34,709 nucleotides of DNA from an uncultured Bacteroidota bacterium (GCA_903881265.1 CAIRSV010000160.1:1-34709); one strand, 5' to 3'; shown: positions 22,605 to 32,503, numbered from the stretch's first letter. The notes: generated by a model from the letters alone, not told the origin. Numbers and translations: made by a program.

Positions 22605-22612
22605 TAAATTTG
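22605..22612 (+). promoter_or_regulatory. -7 box for ccmE-ccmF
   Basis: TAAATTTG matches TAnnTTTG, 27 nt before the ccmE ATG at 22640. Confidence 0.35.
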
Positions 22613-22639
22613 CCCAATCTAAAATTTTTGCTCTACTAT

Positions 22640-23038
22640 ATGAAAAAATCAAATCTTGTTGCATTAGTGGTAATCGCAATAGCATTGGCAGCCATCCTTA
22701 GTATGGTGGGCGATTTCAGCAGTTACGAGACCTTTACAACAGCCGAAGAAAAACCTGGTAAGGAGTTTCAAATCATAGCAAAACTGGATACAGTCGAACA
22801 TAAAATGATGTACGATCCGATTAAAGACGCCAATCATTTTACGTTTTACGCCAAAGACGAAGCAGGTCAATTGAAGAAAGTCGTGTTTAATGGTACCAAA
22901 CCACAAGATTTCGAACGAAGTGAAAAGTTAACCATGACAGGTTCAATGCAAAATGGGGAATTCAAATGCAGTAAGATACTGATGAAATGCCCTTCTAAAT
23001 ACAAAACAGACCAAGTCGCTGTGGGTCAACCAAGCTAA
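22640..23038 (+). CDS. ccmE: Cytochrome c maturation protein CcmE (CxxxY type)
   Basis: CcmE is the periplasmic heme chaperone of System I cytochrome c maturation; it binds heme covalently and passes it to CcmF. The 132-residue protein has one N-terminal membrane anchor (about 6-25) and the OB-fold core (FQIIAKLDTVEHKMMYDP, then FTFYAKDEAGQLKKVVFNGTKPQDFERSEKLTMTGSMQNGEFKC). At the position of the usual HxxxY heme-attachment motif it has Cys117-Pro-Ser-Lys-Tyr121, a CxxxY variant known from Desulfovibrio and archaeal proteins. The start at ATG 22640 (MKKSNLVAL) is preferred over an upstream frame extension. It precedes ccmF by 41 bp. Confidence 0.9.
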   Translation: MKKSNLVALVVIAIALAAILSMVGDFSSYETFTTAEEKPGKEFQIIAKLDTVEHKMMYDPIKDANHFTFYAKDEAGQLKKVVFNGTKPQDFERSEKLTMTGSMQNGEFKCSKILMKCPSKYKTDQVAVGQPS

Positions 23039-23079
23039 TGACAGGGTGCCTTATTATTCAACTTTCAAACACATACTAA

Positions 23080-25503
23080 TTGGAAACCCAATTTCTTAAC
23101 GAACATGCACTGCCCGGTAAGATCGGCGAATTGTTTACCATTCTATCCTTTGCTGCCTCAATCGTCGCTACGATTGCTTATTTCCTGAGTACACAATCTC
23201 GTTCAGAAATGGATCAGAGGAATTGGAAAAATTTGGCGCGTTCATCATTCTTTGTGCATACAGGCAGTGTCTTTGGTATTTTTATTACCCTCTTTTATAT
23301 CATTTTCAATCACTATTTTGAATACAATTATGCGTGGACACATTCATCGAGAGAATTGCCGTTCAAGTATTTGCTTTCCTGTTTTTGGGAGGGGCAAGAA
23401 GGTAGCTTCCTCTTATGGACCACATGGAATTGCATTCTGAGTTTTTTTGTGATTGGTAAAAATAACAAATGGGAATCTCCTGTGATGAGTATCGTGGGAT
23501 TAGCCCAAGTGATTTTAGCATCGATGTTACTAGGCCTCTATTTCTTCGGCGAACGCATCGGTAGCAACCCCTTCATATTTCTGCGCGACCAAATGGTTGG
23601 GGCACCAATATTCCAACTACCAAATTATTTATCAGCCATCCGCGATGGGAATGGGTTAAATCCATTACTTCAAAACTATTGGATGGTGATACATCCCCCA
23701 ATTCTCTTTCTTGGGTTTGCGTCTACTATCTTCCCATTTGCCTATGTGATAGCCATCATGTGGAAGAATGATTATGAAGATTTCATTCCGACATTATTGA
23801 AATGGTCGTTATTCAGTTGTATGATACTCGGTACTGGCATCATGATGGGTGGGGCTTGGGCTTATGAGAGTTTAAACTTTGGAGGCTATTGGGCTTGGGA
23901 TCCTGTCGAAAATGCGTCGTTGGTTCCTTGGATTATTATGGTCGCAGGCCTACACACCTTAATGATCTATAAATCAACCGGCTATTCGCTTAAATCAGTT
24001 ATCCTGTTTTTTATCTTGTCTTTTTCGCTTGTGCTGTATTCATCTTTTTTAACAAGGACCGGCATTTTAGGCGAAACATCCGTGCATGCTTTCACGGGCG
24101 AAGGTGGCTCATTGTTTTATCACTTACTGTTCTTTTTGTTTCTTTTTATGCTGCTTGGTTTTGTTTTATTCTTTAAAAATATTCGTACGATACCCGACCA
24201 TAAAAAAGAAGAAGAGGCCCTGAGTTCAAGAGAATTCTGGATGTTTATTGGCGCCTTAGTGCTGATGATTTCAGTCGTTCAAATAACCTATACAACCTCC
24301 ATGCCTGTATGGAACAAGATGTTCAATACGAAGTTAGCCATCACTGATCCAATTTCGCATTACAACAAAATTCAGATTTGGATTACCATGTTGGTATTGC
24401 TTGGAACAGCCACAGTCTATTATTTAAAATTCAAGCATTCGGCTATGCGTGAAGTGCTGATGAAGCTAGCGCTGCCGTTTACGTTAGCGTTGGCAGGCAC
24501 CGCGGCTATTTCGTATCTGCAAGAATTAAAATCAGCGCCAATAGTGGCATTGATGTTCATGGCTATTTTTTCAGTATTGGCCAACTTCTTCTTCATTATC
24601 AGAACGTTGAAGTGGAATGCCATTAAATGGGGAGGTTCAACTGCGCATATCGGATTTGGACTGATGGTTATTGGGATTATTCTTTCGTCCTATAATAAGC
24701 AAGTGATTTCAGTGAATAGATTAGGTGTTGATTTTCCAATGGGTAAACAAACAGAAGAAGAAAATAAAAAAGAAAGCAGAGAAAATCTTTTGTTGTTCAG
24801 GAACATGCCTATCACTATGGCAGGCTATACCTTAACCTATAACGGTGATACAGTGGAAGGCCCCAATCATTATTACAGGATAAAATATCAAACTCGAAAA
24901 AATGATACCGGTGCGATCAACGAAGAATTTATCCTGCAACCCAATGCCCAGATTAACCCAAAGATGGGTTTAATTTCAAGTCCAGATACCAAGCATTATC
25001 TTACCCATGATGTCTTTACGTATATCACCTCAACAGTTGACAAATCGCAGATGAGGGACACTGTTAGCTACACGAGTAAAATGATGAAAATCGGCGATAC
25101 TGCCTTTTTCGCGTCAGGCTTTATGATTTTTGAAGGATTCAATACCAATGTCAATTCAAAAAACTATGTGCCTCAAACAGGAGACATTGCAGTAAGTGCC
25201 AAACTAAAAGTATATAATCTTGAAGGAGTAGCCACCAATGCCTCACCGGTGTATGTGATTCGTCAGCAGCAAGAAGAAATCATTGAAGATACCCTAGTTG
25301 CCGATAACCTGTATACGCGACTTACCAAAATAGTGCCTGCTGAGAATGCAGCTGTTATCGAATTCAAGCAACCGAGTGCCATGAATGATTATGTCATTAT
25401 GAAGGCCATCCTTTTCCCATACATCAACGTCTTGTGGCTCGGAACTGTCGTGATGATTTTAGGATTCTTACTCAGTTTGTATAAGAGAATTAAAACAAAA
25501 TAA
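23080..25503 (+). CDS. ccmF: Cytochrome c heme lyase CcmF/CcsA-family protein
   Basis: CcmF is the multi-helix heme lyase that ligates heme to apocytochrome c. The 807-residue protein has about 14-15 hydrophobic segments and the tryptophan-rich WWD motif GGYWAWDPVENASLVPW near residues 267-283, with conserved His residues in flanking helices (VIHPPILFLGF; SVHAFTGEGG). A soluble periplasmic domain lies about 560-770, followed by a last membrane helix. Translation seems to start at TTG 23080 (METQFLNEHALPGKIGELF), since the family begins just before the GKIGELF block and no ATG is nearby. CcmA, B, C and H genes are not in this window. Confidence 0.92.
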   Translation: METQFLNEHALPGKIGELFTILSFAASIVATIAYFLSTQSRSEMDQRNWKNLARSSFFVHTGSVFGIFITLFYIIFNHYFEYNYAWTHSSRELPFKYLLSCFWEGQEGSFLLWTTWNCILSFFVIGKNNKWESPVMSIVGLAQVILASMLLGLYFFGERIGSNPFIFLRDQMVGAPIFQLPNYLSAIRDGNGLNPLLQNYWMVIHPPILFLGFASTIFPFAYVIAIMWKNDYEDFIPTLLKWSLFSCMILGTGIMMGGAWAYESLNFGGYWAWDPVENASLVPWIIMVAGLHTLMIYKSTGYSLKSVILFFILSFSLVLYSSFLTRTGILGETSVHAFTGEGGSLFYHLLFFLFLFMLLGFVLFFKNIRTIPDHKKEEEALSSREFWMFIGALVLMISVVQITYTTSMPVWNKMFNTKLAITDPISHYNKIQIWITMLVLLGTATVYYLKFKHSAMREVLMKLALPFTLALAGTAAISYLQELKSAPIVALMFMAIFSVLANFFFIIRTLKWNAIKWGGSTAHIGFGLMVIGIILSSYNKQVISVNRLGVDFPMGKQTEEENKKESRENLLLFRNMPITMAGYTLTYNGDTVEGPNHYYRIKYQTRKNDTGAINEEFILQPNAQINPKMGLISSPDTKHYLTHDVFTYITSTVDKSQMRDTVSYTSKMMKIGDTAFFASGFMIFEGFNTNVNSKNYVPQTGDIAVSAKLKVYNLEGVATNASPVYVIRQQQEEIIEDTLVADNLYTRLTKIVPAENAAVIEFKQPSAMNDYVIMKAILFPYINVLWLGTVVMILGFLLSLYKRIKTK

Positions 25504-25533
25504 TTTGTTTAAGAATTTTTTTATCTATATTTA
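25504..25533 (+). promoter_or_regulatory. Candidate promoter for the EGF-like lipoprotein
   Basis: TTTG (25504-25507), 18-nt spacer and TATATTTA (25526-25533), one mismatch from TAnnTTTG. It would give a leader of about 120 nt, in which I see only a weak CCCG/CGGG hairpin. Confidence 0.3.
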
Positions 25534-25659
25534 CCTTGTAAAAAAGTATTTTTAAAAACAACTGATACACCCTGTTGCAGGCTTGCATACAACGAAAATG
25601 CGACAAGGCGTATACCCGAAACAAAACCGGGAAGCCGATAAAAAACTAATTATAGACAA

Positions 25660-26205
25660 ATGAAACGAATCATATTTACTTCACTAGCGACATTGCTAGT
25701 ATTTACAGCGGTATTATTTAATGGATGTAAACATGATAAGTGCGAGCAGGTAAGTTGTGCGTTCGGCGGTGTTTGTAAGGATGGCAATTGTTTATGCCAA
25801 ACAGGTTATGAAGGCGATCATTGTGAAACAATCACGCGTGATAAATTCAAAGGTCAATGGAATGTCAATGAAGACGGCACCCTTTCATCTCCAGCGCAAT
25901 ACACCACGAGTATTGAAAATGGACCAACTGTTAATCAAGTTGTGATCAAAAATTTCCAGAATTTTTATATGTCAGAAACCGTATTAGCTGTGGCCTACAA
26001 AGACACCTTGACCATTCCATTACAAGTAATGGCTGATGGCAGTAAAGTAGAAGGATGGGCTACGATTACCGATACAAATCCATTGAATCAACATTATTAT
26101 CAGCATGCTGTGATGACGATGTATTATAAAGTCACTAGCAGCGATGGATTGCAAGTTAACCAATATGGTTATGGTGGTTCAGGTCCATCTCTTTGGGCTA
26201 AATAA
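25660..26205 (+). CDS. Lipoprotein with one EGF-like domain
   Basis: The N-terminus is a lipoprotein signal ending FNGC, so Cys23 should be lipidated. Six further cysteines (28, 33, 39, 44, 46, 55) follow the canonical EGF pattern, with the FGGVC and CLCQTGYEGDHC signatures. The remaining residues 60-181 form a beta-rich domain (FKGQWNVNEDG at the start), resembling lipocalin-like domains of Bacteroidota lipoproteins that begin F-x-G-x-W. EGF-like domains are uncommon in bacteria but recur in surface lipoproteins of this phylum. Location is the outer membrane; function unknown. Confidence 0.8.
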   Translation: MKRIIFTSLATLLVFTAVLFNGCKHDKCEQVSCAFGGVCKDGNCLCQTGYEGDHCETITRDKFKGQWNVNEDGTLSSPAQYTTSIENGPTVNQVVIKNFQNFYMSETVLAVAYKDTLTIPLQVMADGSKVEGWATITDTNPLNQHYYQHAVMTMYYKVTSSDGLQVNQYGYGGSGPSLWAK

Positions 26206-26384
26206 ATCGTTCCCCGTTTAGTATCTTCTTACGTTTTATCGTTCTGCTTGAACGTGTTGTTTCATTGATCTCCATTCGTTTCGACCTACCTATGATTCAA
26301 GATCGTTTGATGAGTATATCTTGATGATGCATTGAAACAGAGGCATCAGCGAACATACAAGATGCGGTATCATGTGTCCCCACA

Positions 26385-28466
26385 TTAATAATTCAGTAGT
26401 TCCCCAATCGCAACCTCCACTTTTTCAGTAGTTGGCAGCATGGCTTGCTCGAGTATGACATTCATAGGAACAGCCGGCAGATCCATAGCACCCACTGTTT
26501 TCACCGGTGCATCCAATTGATAAAAACAAGCTTGTGCAATTCGACAGGCCAATGCCTCTGCGAATGAATTACGTAATTGTTCTTCTGTCAGCACCATACA
26601 TTTGCCATGCTTTCGAACGGTAGAAAAAATCAACTCTTCATCGAGCGGATAGATGGTACGTATATCAATCACCTCAACAGAACCAGGGTATTTTTTAGCC
26701 GCATTCTTCGCCCAATAAACGCCCATCCCATAGGTTATGATACAAAGGCTGTTCCCATCCTCTAGTTGTTCGTCCTCAGCTTGCAGTACAGATAATCCTT
26801 TTCCTAATGGAAGAATATAATCCGAATCAGGCTCGATAGTTTTTGCTTCTTCAGTACCCGGCACCTTGCTCCAATATAATCCTTTATGCTCAAGCATCAC
26901 CACTGGATTGGGATCATAATAGGCCGCTTTCAACAGTCCTTTTAGATCAGCCGCATTTGAAGGATAACAAACCTTGATCCCTTTTATGTTAGCAAGAATC
27001 GATTCGACACTACCACTATGATAAGGGCCACCACCGCCATAGGCACCAATGGGTACACGCAATACCATACTCACTGGGAACTTGCCACAGCTTAGATAAC
27101 AAGATTTTGAAATTTCAGTGACTAATTGATTAATACCAGGATAGATATAATCAGCAAACTGCACTTCAACAAACGCCTTGATGCCAACGGCACTTAACCC
27201 TATGGTACTTCCAATGATATAGGCCTCTTGAATTGCAGTATTAAACACACGGTCATCGCCAAATTTATCTGCGAGTGTTGCTGCTTCTCTGAATACGCCA
27301 CCCAAACGTTTACCTACATCCTGTCCATAAAAAATACATTCAGGATGTCTGCGCATTATCTCCTCGATTGCGTGAAGCGCTGCATCGACCATCACCACCT
27401 TCTCGCCATTTGCCGGCACACGGATACCTTTTTCTTCAGTAATAGGTGTATCAGCAAATACATAGTGGCCAACACTTAACGGATTCGGTTCAGGCGAATC
27501 CACAGCCTCAGCAAATTCACGCAATACAAATTCTTTCTCTTCTTGCTCAATTTGTTCTAATTCACTTTCCGAAACGCCTTGTTTTAAAAGTTCCTTTTTT
27601 AGTTTAGGTGCGGGATCATTTTTCAAATGTTTGGCCATATCCTCTTCCGTGCGATACCATTCCTTGCGCACACCACTTGTATGATGGCCTAATAAAGGAA
27701 CACTTGCATGCACTAGAACAGGCTTTCGGTGTTCGCGCACATAATGAATAGCATTCTCGATTACTTCGTAACTTTTTGCAAAATCACTTCCATCAACCTG
27801 CAAGCGTTCTATGCCTTTAAACCCTTGTATAAACTCATACGCATTCATTGTGCGTGCTTCATCACTGCTCACGCTGATACCCCAATCATTATCTTCAACC
27901 AGATAAATAATCGGTAATTGTCGCAAGGCAGCAAACTGAAAAGCCTCACTCACTTCACCTTCTGTAACACTTCCGTCACCGAAACAACAAACAACCACAG
28001 GTTTTTGATCAACCGATGCAATTGGACCTGAGATTTCAGCATTCGAAGCATTCAAACAAGCCTTTTCAATATATTGTATGCCTTGTGCAATTCCGGTGGT
28101 GGGTACGGCCTGCATACCAGTGGCACTGCTTTGATGGATGATTTTAGGAAAGTTTTCCCTTCTTGAATTCGGATGATTGTAATACTCACGGCCACCTGTA
28201 AAAGGGTCATCTGCTTTTGCTAGTAATTGCAACATCATTTCATAAGGTCGCCATCCCATACCTAACATGATACTTTCATCTCGATAATACGGACTTACCC
28301 AATCGCATGCTTTCAATTGAAAGGCGAGCGCTAACTGTATAGCTTCGTGCCCACGTGAGGTACTATGAACGTACTTACATATCGGTCGGTTATCCTCATA
28401 GGTCTCTGCCATTGCTTTGGCAGTCATCATCAATCGATAAGCCTTCAATGAAAGTTTTGTATCCAT
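26385..28466 (-). CDS. Fused 2-oxoacid dehydrogenase E1 (alpha and beta subunits in one chain)
   Basis: The 693-residue enzyme starts MDTKLSLKAYRLMM (the frame continues upstream but not like a protein start). Residues about 1-340 are an E1-alpha domain: the TPP/Mg motif GDGSVTEGE with GDG at 163-165 and the distal Asn193 in EDNDWGIS. Residues about 350-693 are an E1-beta domain (MVDAALHAIEEIMRRHPECIFYGQDVG, GYGGGGPYHSGSVE-like GAYGGGGPYHSGS, EVIDIRTIYPLDEE). Such fused chains in Bacteroidota are usually annotated branched-chain 2-oxoacid (2-oxoisovalerate) dehydrogenase E1, which makes branched acyl-CoA primers for iso-fatty acids; substrate choice is inference. E2 and E3 are not nearby. Confidence 0.93.
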   Translation of the reverse strand: MDTKLSLKAYRLMMTAKAMAETYEDNRPICKYVHSTSRGHEAIQLALAFQLKACDWVSPYYRDESIMLGMGWRPYEMMLQLLAKADDPFTGGREYYNHPNSRRENFPKIIHQSSATGMQAVPTTGIAQGIQYIEKACLNASNAEISGPIASVDQKPVVVCCFGDGSVTEGEVSEAFQFAALRQLPIIYLVEDNDWGISVSSDEARTMNAYEFIQGFKGIERLQVDGSDFAKSYEVIENAIHYVREHRKPVLVHASVPLLGHHTSGVRKEWYRTEEDMAKHLKNDPAPKLKKELLKQGVSESELEQIEQEEKEFVLREFAEAVDSPEPNPLSVGHYVFADTPITEEKGIRVPANGEKVVMVDAALHAIEEIMRRHPECIFYGQDVGKRLGGVFREAATLADKFGDDRVFNTAIQEAYIIGSTIGLSAVGIKAFVEVQFADYIYPGINQLVTEISKSCYLSCGKFPVSMVLRVPIGAYGGGGPYHSGSVESILANIKGIKVCYPSNAADLKGLLKAAYYDPNPVVMLEHKGLYWSKVPGTEEAKTIEPDSDYILPLGKGLSVLQAEDEQLEDGNSLCIITYGMGVYWAKNAAKKYPGSVEVIDIRTIYPLDEELIFSTVRKHGKCMVLTEEQLRNSFAEALACRIAQACFYQLDAPVKTVGAMDLPAVPMNVILEQAMLPTTEKVEVAIGELLNY

Positions 28467-28482
28467 GCGTTTAAAGTGTGCG

Positions 28483-28490
28483 CAAAGATA
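28483..28490 (-). promoter_or_regulatory. -7 box for the fused E1 gene
   Basis: TATCTTTG on the minus strand is a perfect TAnnTTTG match, 16 nt before the ATG at 28466. This supports starting the protein at 28466. Confidence 0.45.
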
Positions 28491-28655
28491 CCTTCTGCAG
28501 CGTGATGATGGAAGGAAAAGATTGAAATTTATTGAGAAGATAGGTCTACATATTTCTGACAGATGAAGCACTTGTTTGAGACCGCAATTGTTCTACAAAT
28601 ACTTTTCTTATTCCTATACTAACTGATCTCCACTTCCAAGATCAACTCGTATTGT

Positions 28656-29390
28656 TTACTCTACGTAGGAATGCAACAGCATTGATTCCAACGCAATCGC
28701 CTTTGGAAACAGGATATTGTTTTCAAAATGAATATGCAGCTGAAGATCCTGTTCAAATTCATCTAGTTTGGCATAGAGTGCTTTAAACGTATTACAGGCC
28801 CAGGAAGGAGGTGTATACGAGTCACTTAGCACACGTATTTGCTTGAATACATTACCGACTACTTCGTGTTCCTCTTGCATGATTTGAATAGGATTGAACA
28901 CAGATCCAACATGCGATTCCTCGAGCGCCGTCTGTTGTTTTTTAACTGCTACCAACTTTTTTATGTAAGGGAATAAAATCATTTCTTCCTTTCGCATATG
29001 AGAACTTAAATCCATCGCAACTTGCTTAAACAGCCGTGCAATTTCAATCACAGCCGGGTGACCTGTGCCGTGCACCTTCACCACCTTCGTTGCATATTCA
29101 TCAATCAGGTCAAGTGATTCAAGCACATACGAATGATGTGTGTGAATGATATAATCAATTAGAAAATCTAGTTCCCATCGATTACATTGCTGTGACGGCA
29201 AACTACTATCACTAATCGTGTTTAAATCCTGCAGCAGAAGTGCCACGTCAATATTTTTTTTCAAACATATTTTTTCGATAGAAACACCTCCACCGCAGCA
29301 AAAGTCGATTCCATACTTTTTAAAAATATGTGCAGCTTGGATATTTTCCGAAACGACATCGGATACGTTCACTTCCATATTGATATGCAT
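28656..29390 (-). CDS. ric: Iron-sulfur cluster repair di-iron protein, Ric/ScdA/YtfE family
   Basis: Ric proteins repair iron-sulfur clusters damaged by nitric oxide or oxidants. The 244-residue protein has the N-terminal DUF542 domain (VSENIQAAHIFKKYGIDFCCGGG, Cys31-Cys32) and a hemerythrin-like four-helix domain with di-iron ligands in HTHHSY, SSHMRKEEMILFP, QEEHEVVG and HIHFENNILFP. Cytoplasmic. Its upstream region (29391-29660) may hold an NO-responsive operator, but no clear dyad is seen. The cluster-repair role fits a genome rich in Fe-S proteins such as the HdrBC-like pair. Confidence 0.93.
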   Translation of the reverse strand: MHINMEVNVSDVVSENIQAAHIFKKYGIDFCCGGGVSIEKICLKKNIDVALLLQDLNTISDSSLPSQQCNRWELDFLIDYIIHTHHSYVLESLDLIDEYATKVVKVHGTGHPAVIEIARLFKQVAMDLSSHMRKEEMILFPYIKKLVAVKKQQTALEESHVGSVFNPIQIMQEEHEVVGNVFKQIRVLSDSYTPPSWACNTFKALYAKLDEFEQDLQLHIHFENNILFPKAIALESMLLHSYVE

Positions 29391-29660
29391 ACTTGTTTAA
29401 TTAGAGTACTATAAATTCCTACTGCATTGGCTAACGCCATTGACCCATTGAATCGAAACGAATCGGCGTAATCAGTATCAATCGTTCGATTAGGTAGACG
29501 GTTGATGCTTTGCAAATTGCCAATTGATTCTAGTAAGAAGGCAAATCTAGCACCTTATCTCTAATTAAATACCTTTTTGTCTTTATTTGTTTCCATCAAC
29601 ATACCAACATCTTTAAAAATCGTTCGTATTTGTTGTCTTTGTGGTGAAAAGGCAGTCCAC

Positions 29661-31154
29661 TTAATTATTAAACTTAATGGTATCAAAATCGAATAGCCCC
29701 ATCTTCGGATCATATTTTATCAATAACACATGACCATAACGAGCTGGCAAAATACCAATTCTTGTGTATGTAGAAAACGTAGGCACTACAAAACGGTCTA
29801 CGTTAATTTCGCCATTCTTATACAACAAGTTGCCTAATGAAAATTTCTTTGAGTGATAATTGTAATCGGTGAAAACGAACGATATATTTTCTTCTGTCGT
29901 TTTTTCATCTCGCACAAAGTAGTTTATGTCCATGCGTTCCTTTGCATTCGCAACAACAGCGCCATTTTGAGGACGTCGATAATACTTCTTCGGAAGGCGA
30001 ACTCCATCATCCTTATTCGGCTCAACATGTATTTTTACAAGCTCACCCCTATCATCGAGTTCAAGCAAACAAATATTCTTCTTATTAAAAACGACATAGG
30101 GATTCCTAAACGGCCGGATGCGCAATTTAGTCCTGAGCAGTTGCTCTGCAGCCACAAGCCAATCGCCATTTTTAAGCTTAACGGCCTTATGCATATAGAG
30201 GTAACTATTGACAAGCAATTTGTATTTTTTTACAACGGAATCCTTTACAAGACTTTTCGTAAACTCATTATATTGTTCACGCACTATTTTCCCATTCAGG
30301 TCAAGAAAATGGATACAAGTGCCGTATTTAACCTTACTGAACTCATGCGAGCGTATCGTGAATTGAGAAATGATTTCGATTCCGTTCTTTTGTATTTCTG
30401 CTGAAATCGGATAGATTGAAACAGAATCATCTTTGAACAAATTCGTTTCAGCAATCTTGACACCATACGCTGATAATAACTGTATAGACGTAGTGACATC
30501 ATTAAAATGCTTTCTATGTCTATACGTATACACTGCATTGACAATATACTTATTATCTGCCGCCACTAACTGCACATTCTGCGGATATGCACTTACTTGC
30601 TTGTATTGCCATACGTTATTTTCATTGGTCAAACATTGAATAGTAGTCGATTTCATACCATGAGTCTCAGTGGTGAGATAATCGAGTACCCCCTGATGAT
30701 TGACGGCGTATAAAGGTGTCTGCTGAAAGGTTATTTCAGAAATGTCAGTGATATTTCGCACTTTAATGCTGATGGTGGTATCAAAACTAACCGACGCGTT
30801 TTTATCGAAGACGATGTATCGAATCGCTTGATCTTTTTTTTCAAATTTGGTGACAATATTCGTACCATTATACACAGCGGCACTGAAGGTAAATTTCGAA
30901 TCGAGTGTAAATTTCTTTTGCCCAACATCCCTCAAATATTCATCGTACACATCGATGATAAAACTAGATGAATCTTTGCTCACCTTATCCAACAAATAAA
31001 CATAGGCATGGCCAATCAAGACATTGTTTTCAAGCATCGGAATCAAGAAGCTATGCTTGCTGTCGAAATACATACCATTCTGCGCCGATACCTTTGCCCC
31101 ACAAAGTGAGATGAGCAGCACAATCAGCAATAATTTACTTTTTAGTGAATCCAT
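29661..31154 (-). CDS. Exported protein of unknown function
   Basis: The 497-residue protein has a signal peptide of about 25 residues (ending VSAQ). The rest is beta-rich with repeated strand pairs (for example YIVNAVYTYRHRKHF, LLSAYGVKIAETNLF, CIHFLDLNGKIVREQ, ICLLELDDRGELVKI), which suggests a beta-propeller-like fold. I do not recognise a named domain. Its start lies inside the end of the M48 peptidase gene (20-base overlap), so the two are translationally coupled and likely act together in the periplasm or at the outer membrane. No T9SS sorting domain is present at the C-terminus (ending DFDTIKFNN). Confidence 0.8.
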   Translation of the reverse strand: MDSLKSKLLLIVLLISLCGAKVSAQNGMYFDSKHSFLIPMLENNVLIGHAYVYLLDKVSKDSSSFIIDVYDEYLRDVGQKKFTLDSKFTFSAAVYNGTNIVTKFEKKDQAIRYIVFDKNASVSFDTTISIKVRNITDISEITFQQTPLYAVNHQGVLDYLTTETHGMKSTTIQCLTNENNVWQYKQVSAYPQNVQLVAADNKYIVNAVYTYRHRKHFNDVTTSIQLLSAYGVKIAETNLFKDDSVSIYPISAEIQKNGIEIISQFTIRSHEFSKVKYGTCIHFLDLNGKIVREQYNEFTKSLVKDSVVKKYKLLVNSYLYMHKAVKLKNGDWLVAAEQLLRTKLRIRPFRNPYVVFNKKNICLLELDDRGELVKIHVEPNKDDGVRLPKKYYRRPQNGAVVANAKERMDINYFVRDEKTTEENISFVFTDYNYHSKKFSLGNLLYKNGEINVDRFVVPTFSTYTRIGILPARYGHVLLIKYDPKMGLFDFDTIKFNN

Positions 31155-32493
31155 TATAAATTGTTTGTATTTCAGGGTATGAACTTATTCTAGCATAATA
31201 ACGCGTCACGTAATGCTGACATAGCATATCAAACTCATCCACTGTGGTTCGATCAATAATACGCAACAGCTGATTATATCCTTCCGAAAAATCATCCGAC
31301 TCAATCGGAATAAAATTCTGTATTGTATGCTTCTTGATAGCCTTGTTGATTTCACTCAACCCTATTGCGATATTCTTATAGAGATAGTTATTCTCAGGAA
31401 ATTCATTCAGCAACAGAATAGCATAATACACCACTGCGGCATATCGTTTGCGAAATAGATAAGTCTCTATAATTTCAAACTTACTCGTATGTACAACACT
31501 ATCAAACAATGCGTTTGACTGCATGAATATGTGCTTCCCTGTGGGCTCGAATTTCAACAATGCAATCTGAGAATCGATCATCTTGATTCTATACGGAATA
31601 TCGGGGTGCGTCTTTATTGAATCCTTATCAAATTCCATTGCCTTTTTATTTCCGAAGGACATAGTATTTTTCTTCGCAATCAGCCATTCAGGTTTCAAGG
31701 AATGCGCGTTATTTTCAAGGTACTTAGTATAGTCTATCTTCGAACTATCATCATCGGCATGATCAAGAATTTGCATCAAGGAGATACCTTCACGCAAATC
31801 GTAATCGGTCTTGCGTAAAAGCACTAACGCCATCGAGTCGGCAGATTCTTCATTCGCACGACTATATGTTGCAAAGTCGTAATTATAATTTTTAAGAAAC
31901 TGAAACGTCTTATCAAGTTTGTTGTACTTGGCTTTATTGATATCTCGAATTTCCTTTTTGACTGCCTTGTCTTTCGATCGTTTTTCTTGGGCAATAAAAT
32001 GATCTTGTACGTGAAAAAGAAGCTGATGCGACAACTCGTGACAGATCAAAAAAGCTACTTGCGATTCATTCGTCAATTGCTCCAATAAACCGATATTGAT
32101 ATAAAGTTTATAATCCCCCATATTAAAGGCATTTGGGGCTGCGTATCTGGTACAAACAATTTCAAACTTCTCTTTTAATCCATTATGAATGGTCACAGAA
32201 TCCAATATATTTTTCAGATACTTTTTCATAAAAGGTTCCTCAATATATTGTTTTGACTTAGCGCCTGCGGCATAGCCACGATGAAGTACATACAGATACT
32301 TATTGAACTTCTTGATCATAGCCTGATCAACCGTATTATACTTAACACTGAGCTTCTTGTTGAATGCACTCTCATTCATTTTATTACCTGACGAACTATA
32401 TTTCACAGGTGTGTAATCAGATTTGTATTGTCCTGTCGAACACAGATTACAAAGAAGTAAACAAAATAATAGAACGAGTTTAATGTGCTTCAT
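31135..32493 (-). CDS. M48-family metallopeptidase, exported
   Basis: The 452-residue protein has a signal peptide of about 21 residues (cleavage near STGQ; a Cys at 18 could alternatively be a lipobox-like site). The zinc-protease motif HELSH is at 152-156 (His152, Glu153, His156), and the third ligand Glu comes from NEESADS (Glu215/216), the usual M48 arrangement with a following Ala-Asp. Residues 300-452 form a helical C-terminal part, possibly TPR-like. M48 enzymes of the BepA/LoiP type act in outer-membrane protein quality control; a similar role is inferred from its barrel-encoding neighbour 10 bp upstream and the coupled exported protein downstream. Confidence 0.88.
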   Translation of the reverse strand: MKHIKLVLLFCLLLCNLCSTGQYKSDYTPVKYSSSGNKMNESAFNKKLSVKYNTVDQAMIKKFNKYLYVLHRGYAAGAKSKQYIEEPFMKKYLKNILDSVTIHNGLKEKFEIVCTRYAAPNAFNMGDYKLYINIGLLEQLTNESQVAFLICHELSHQLLFHVQDHFIAQEKRSKDKAVKKEIRDINKAKYNKLDKTFQFLKNYNYDFATYSRANEESADSMALVLLRKTDYDLREGISLMQILDHADDDSSKIDYTKYLENNAHSLKPEWLIAKKNTMSFGNKKAMEFDKDSIKTHPDIPYRIKMIDSQIALLKFEPTGKHIFMQSNALFDSVVHTSKFEIIETYLFRKRYAAVVYYAILLLNEFPENNYLYKNIAIGLSEINKAIKKHTIQNFIPIESDDFSEGYNQLLRIIDRTTVDEFDMLCQHYVTRYYARISSYPEIQTIYNGFTKK

Positions 32494-32503
32494 AATCTAT
32501 AAT

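Noticed and set aside
26320-26355. TGATGC/GCATCA hairpin between the EGF-like and E1 genes as a terminator
   Set aside because: It has a 6-bp stem and 12-base loop without a T-run on either strand.
28624-28644. TGATCT/AGATCA hairpin downstream of the Ric gene as a terminator
   Set aside because: It lacks a following T-run on the minus strand and the stem is short.
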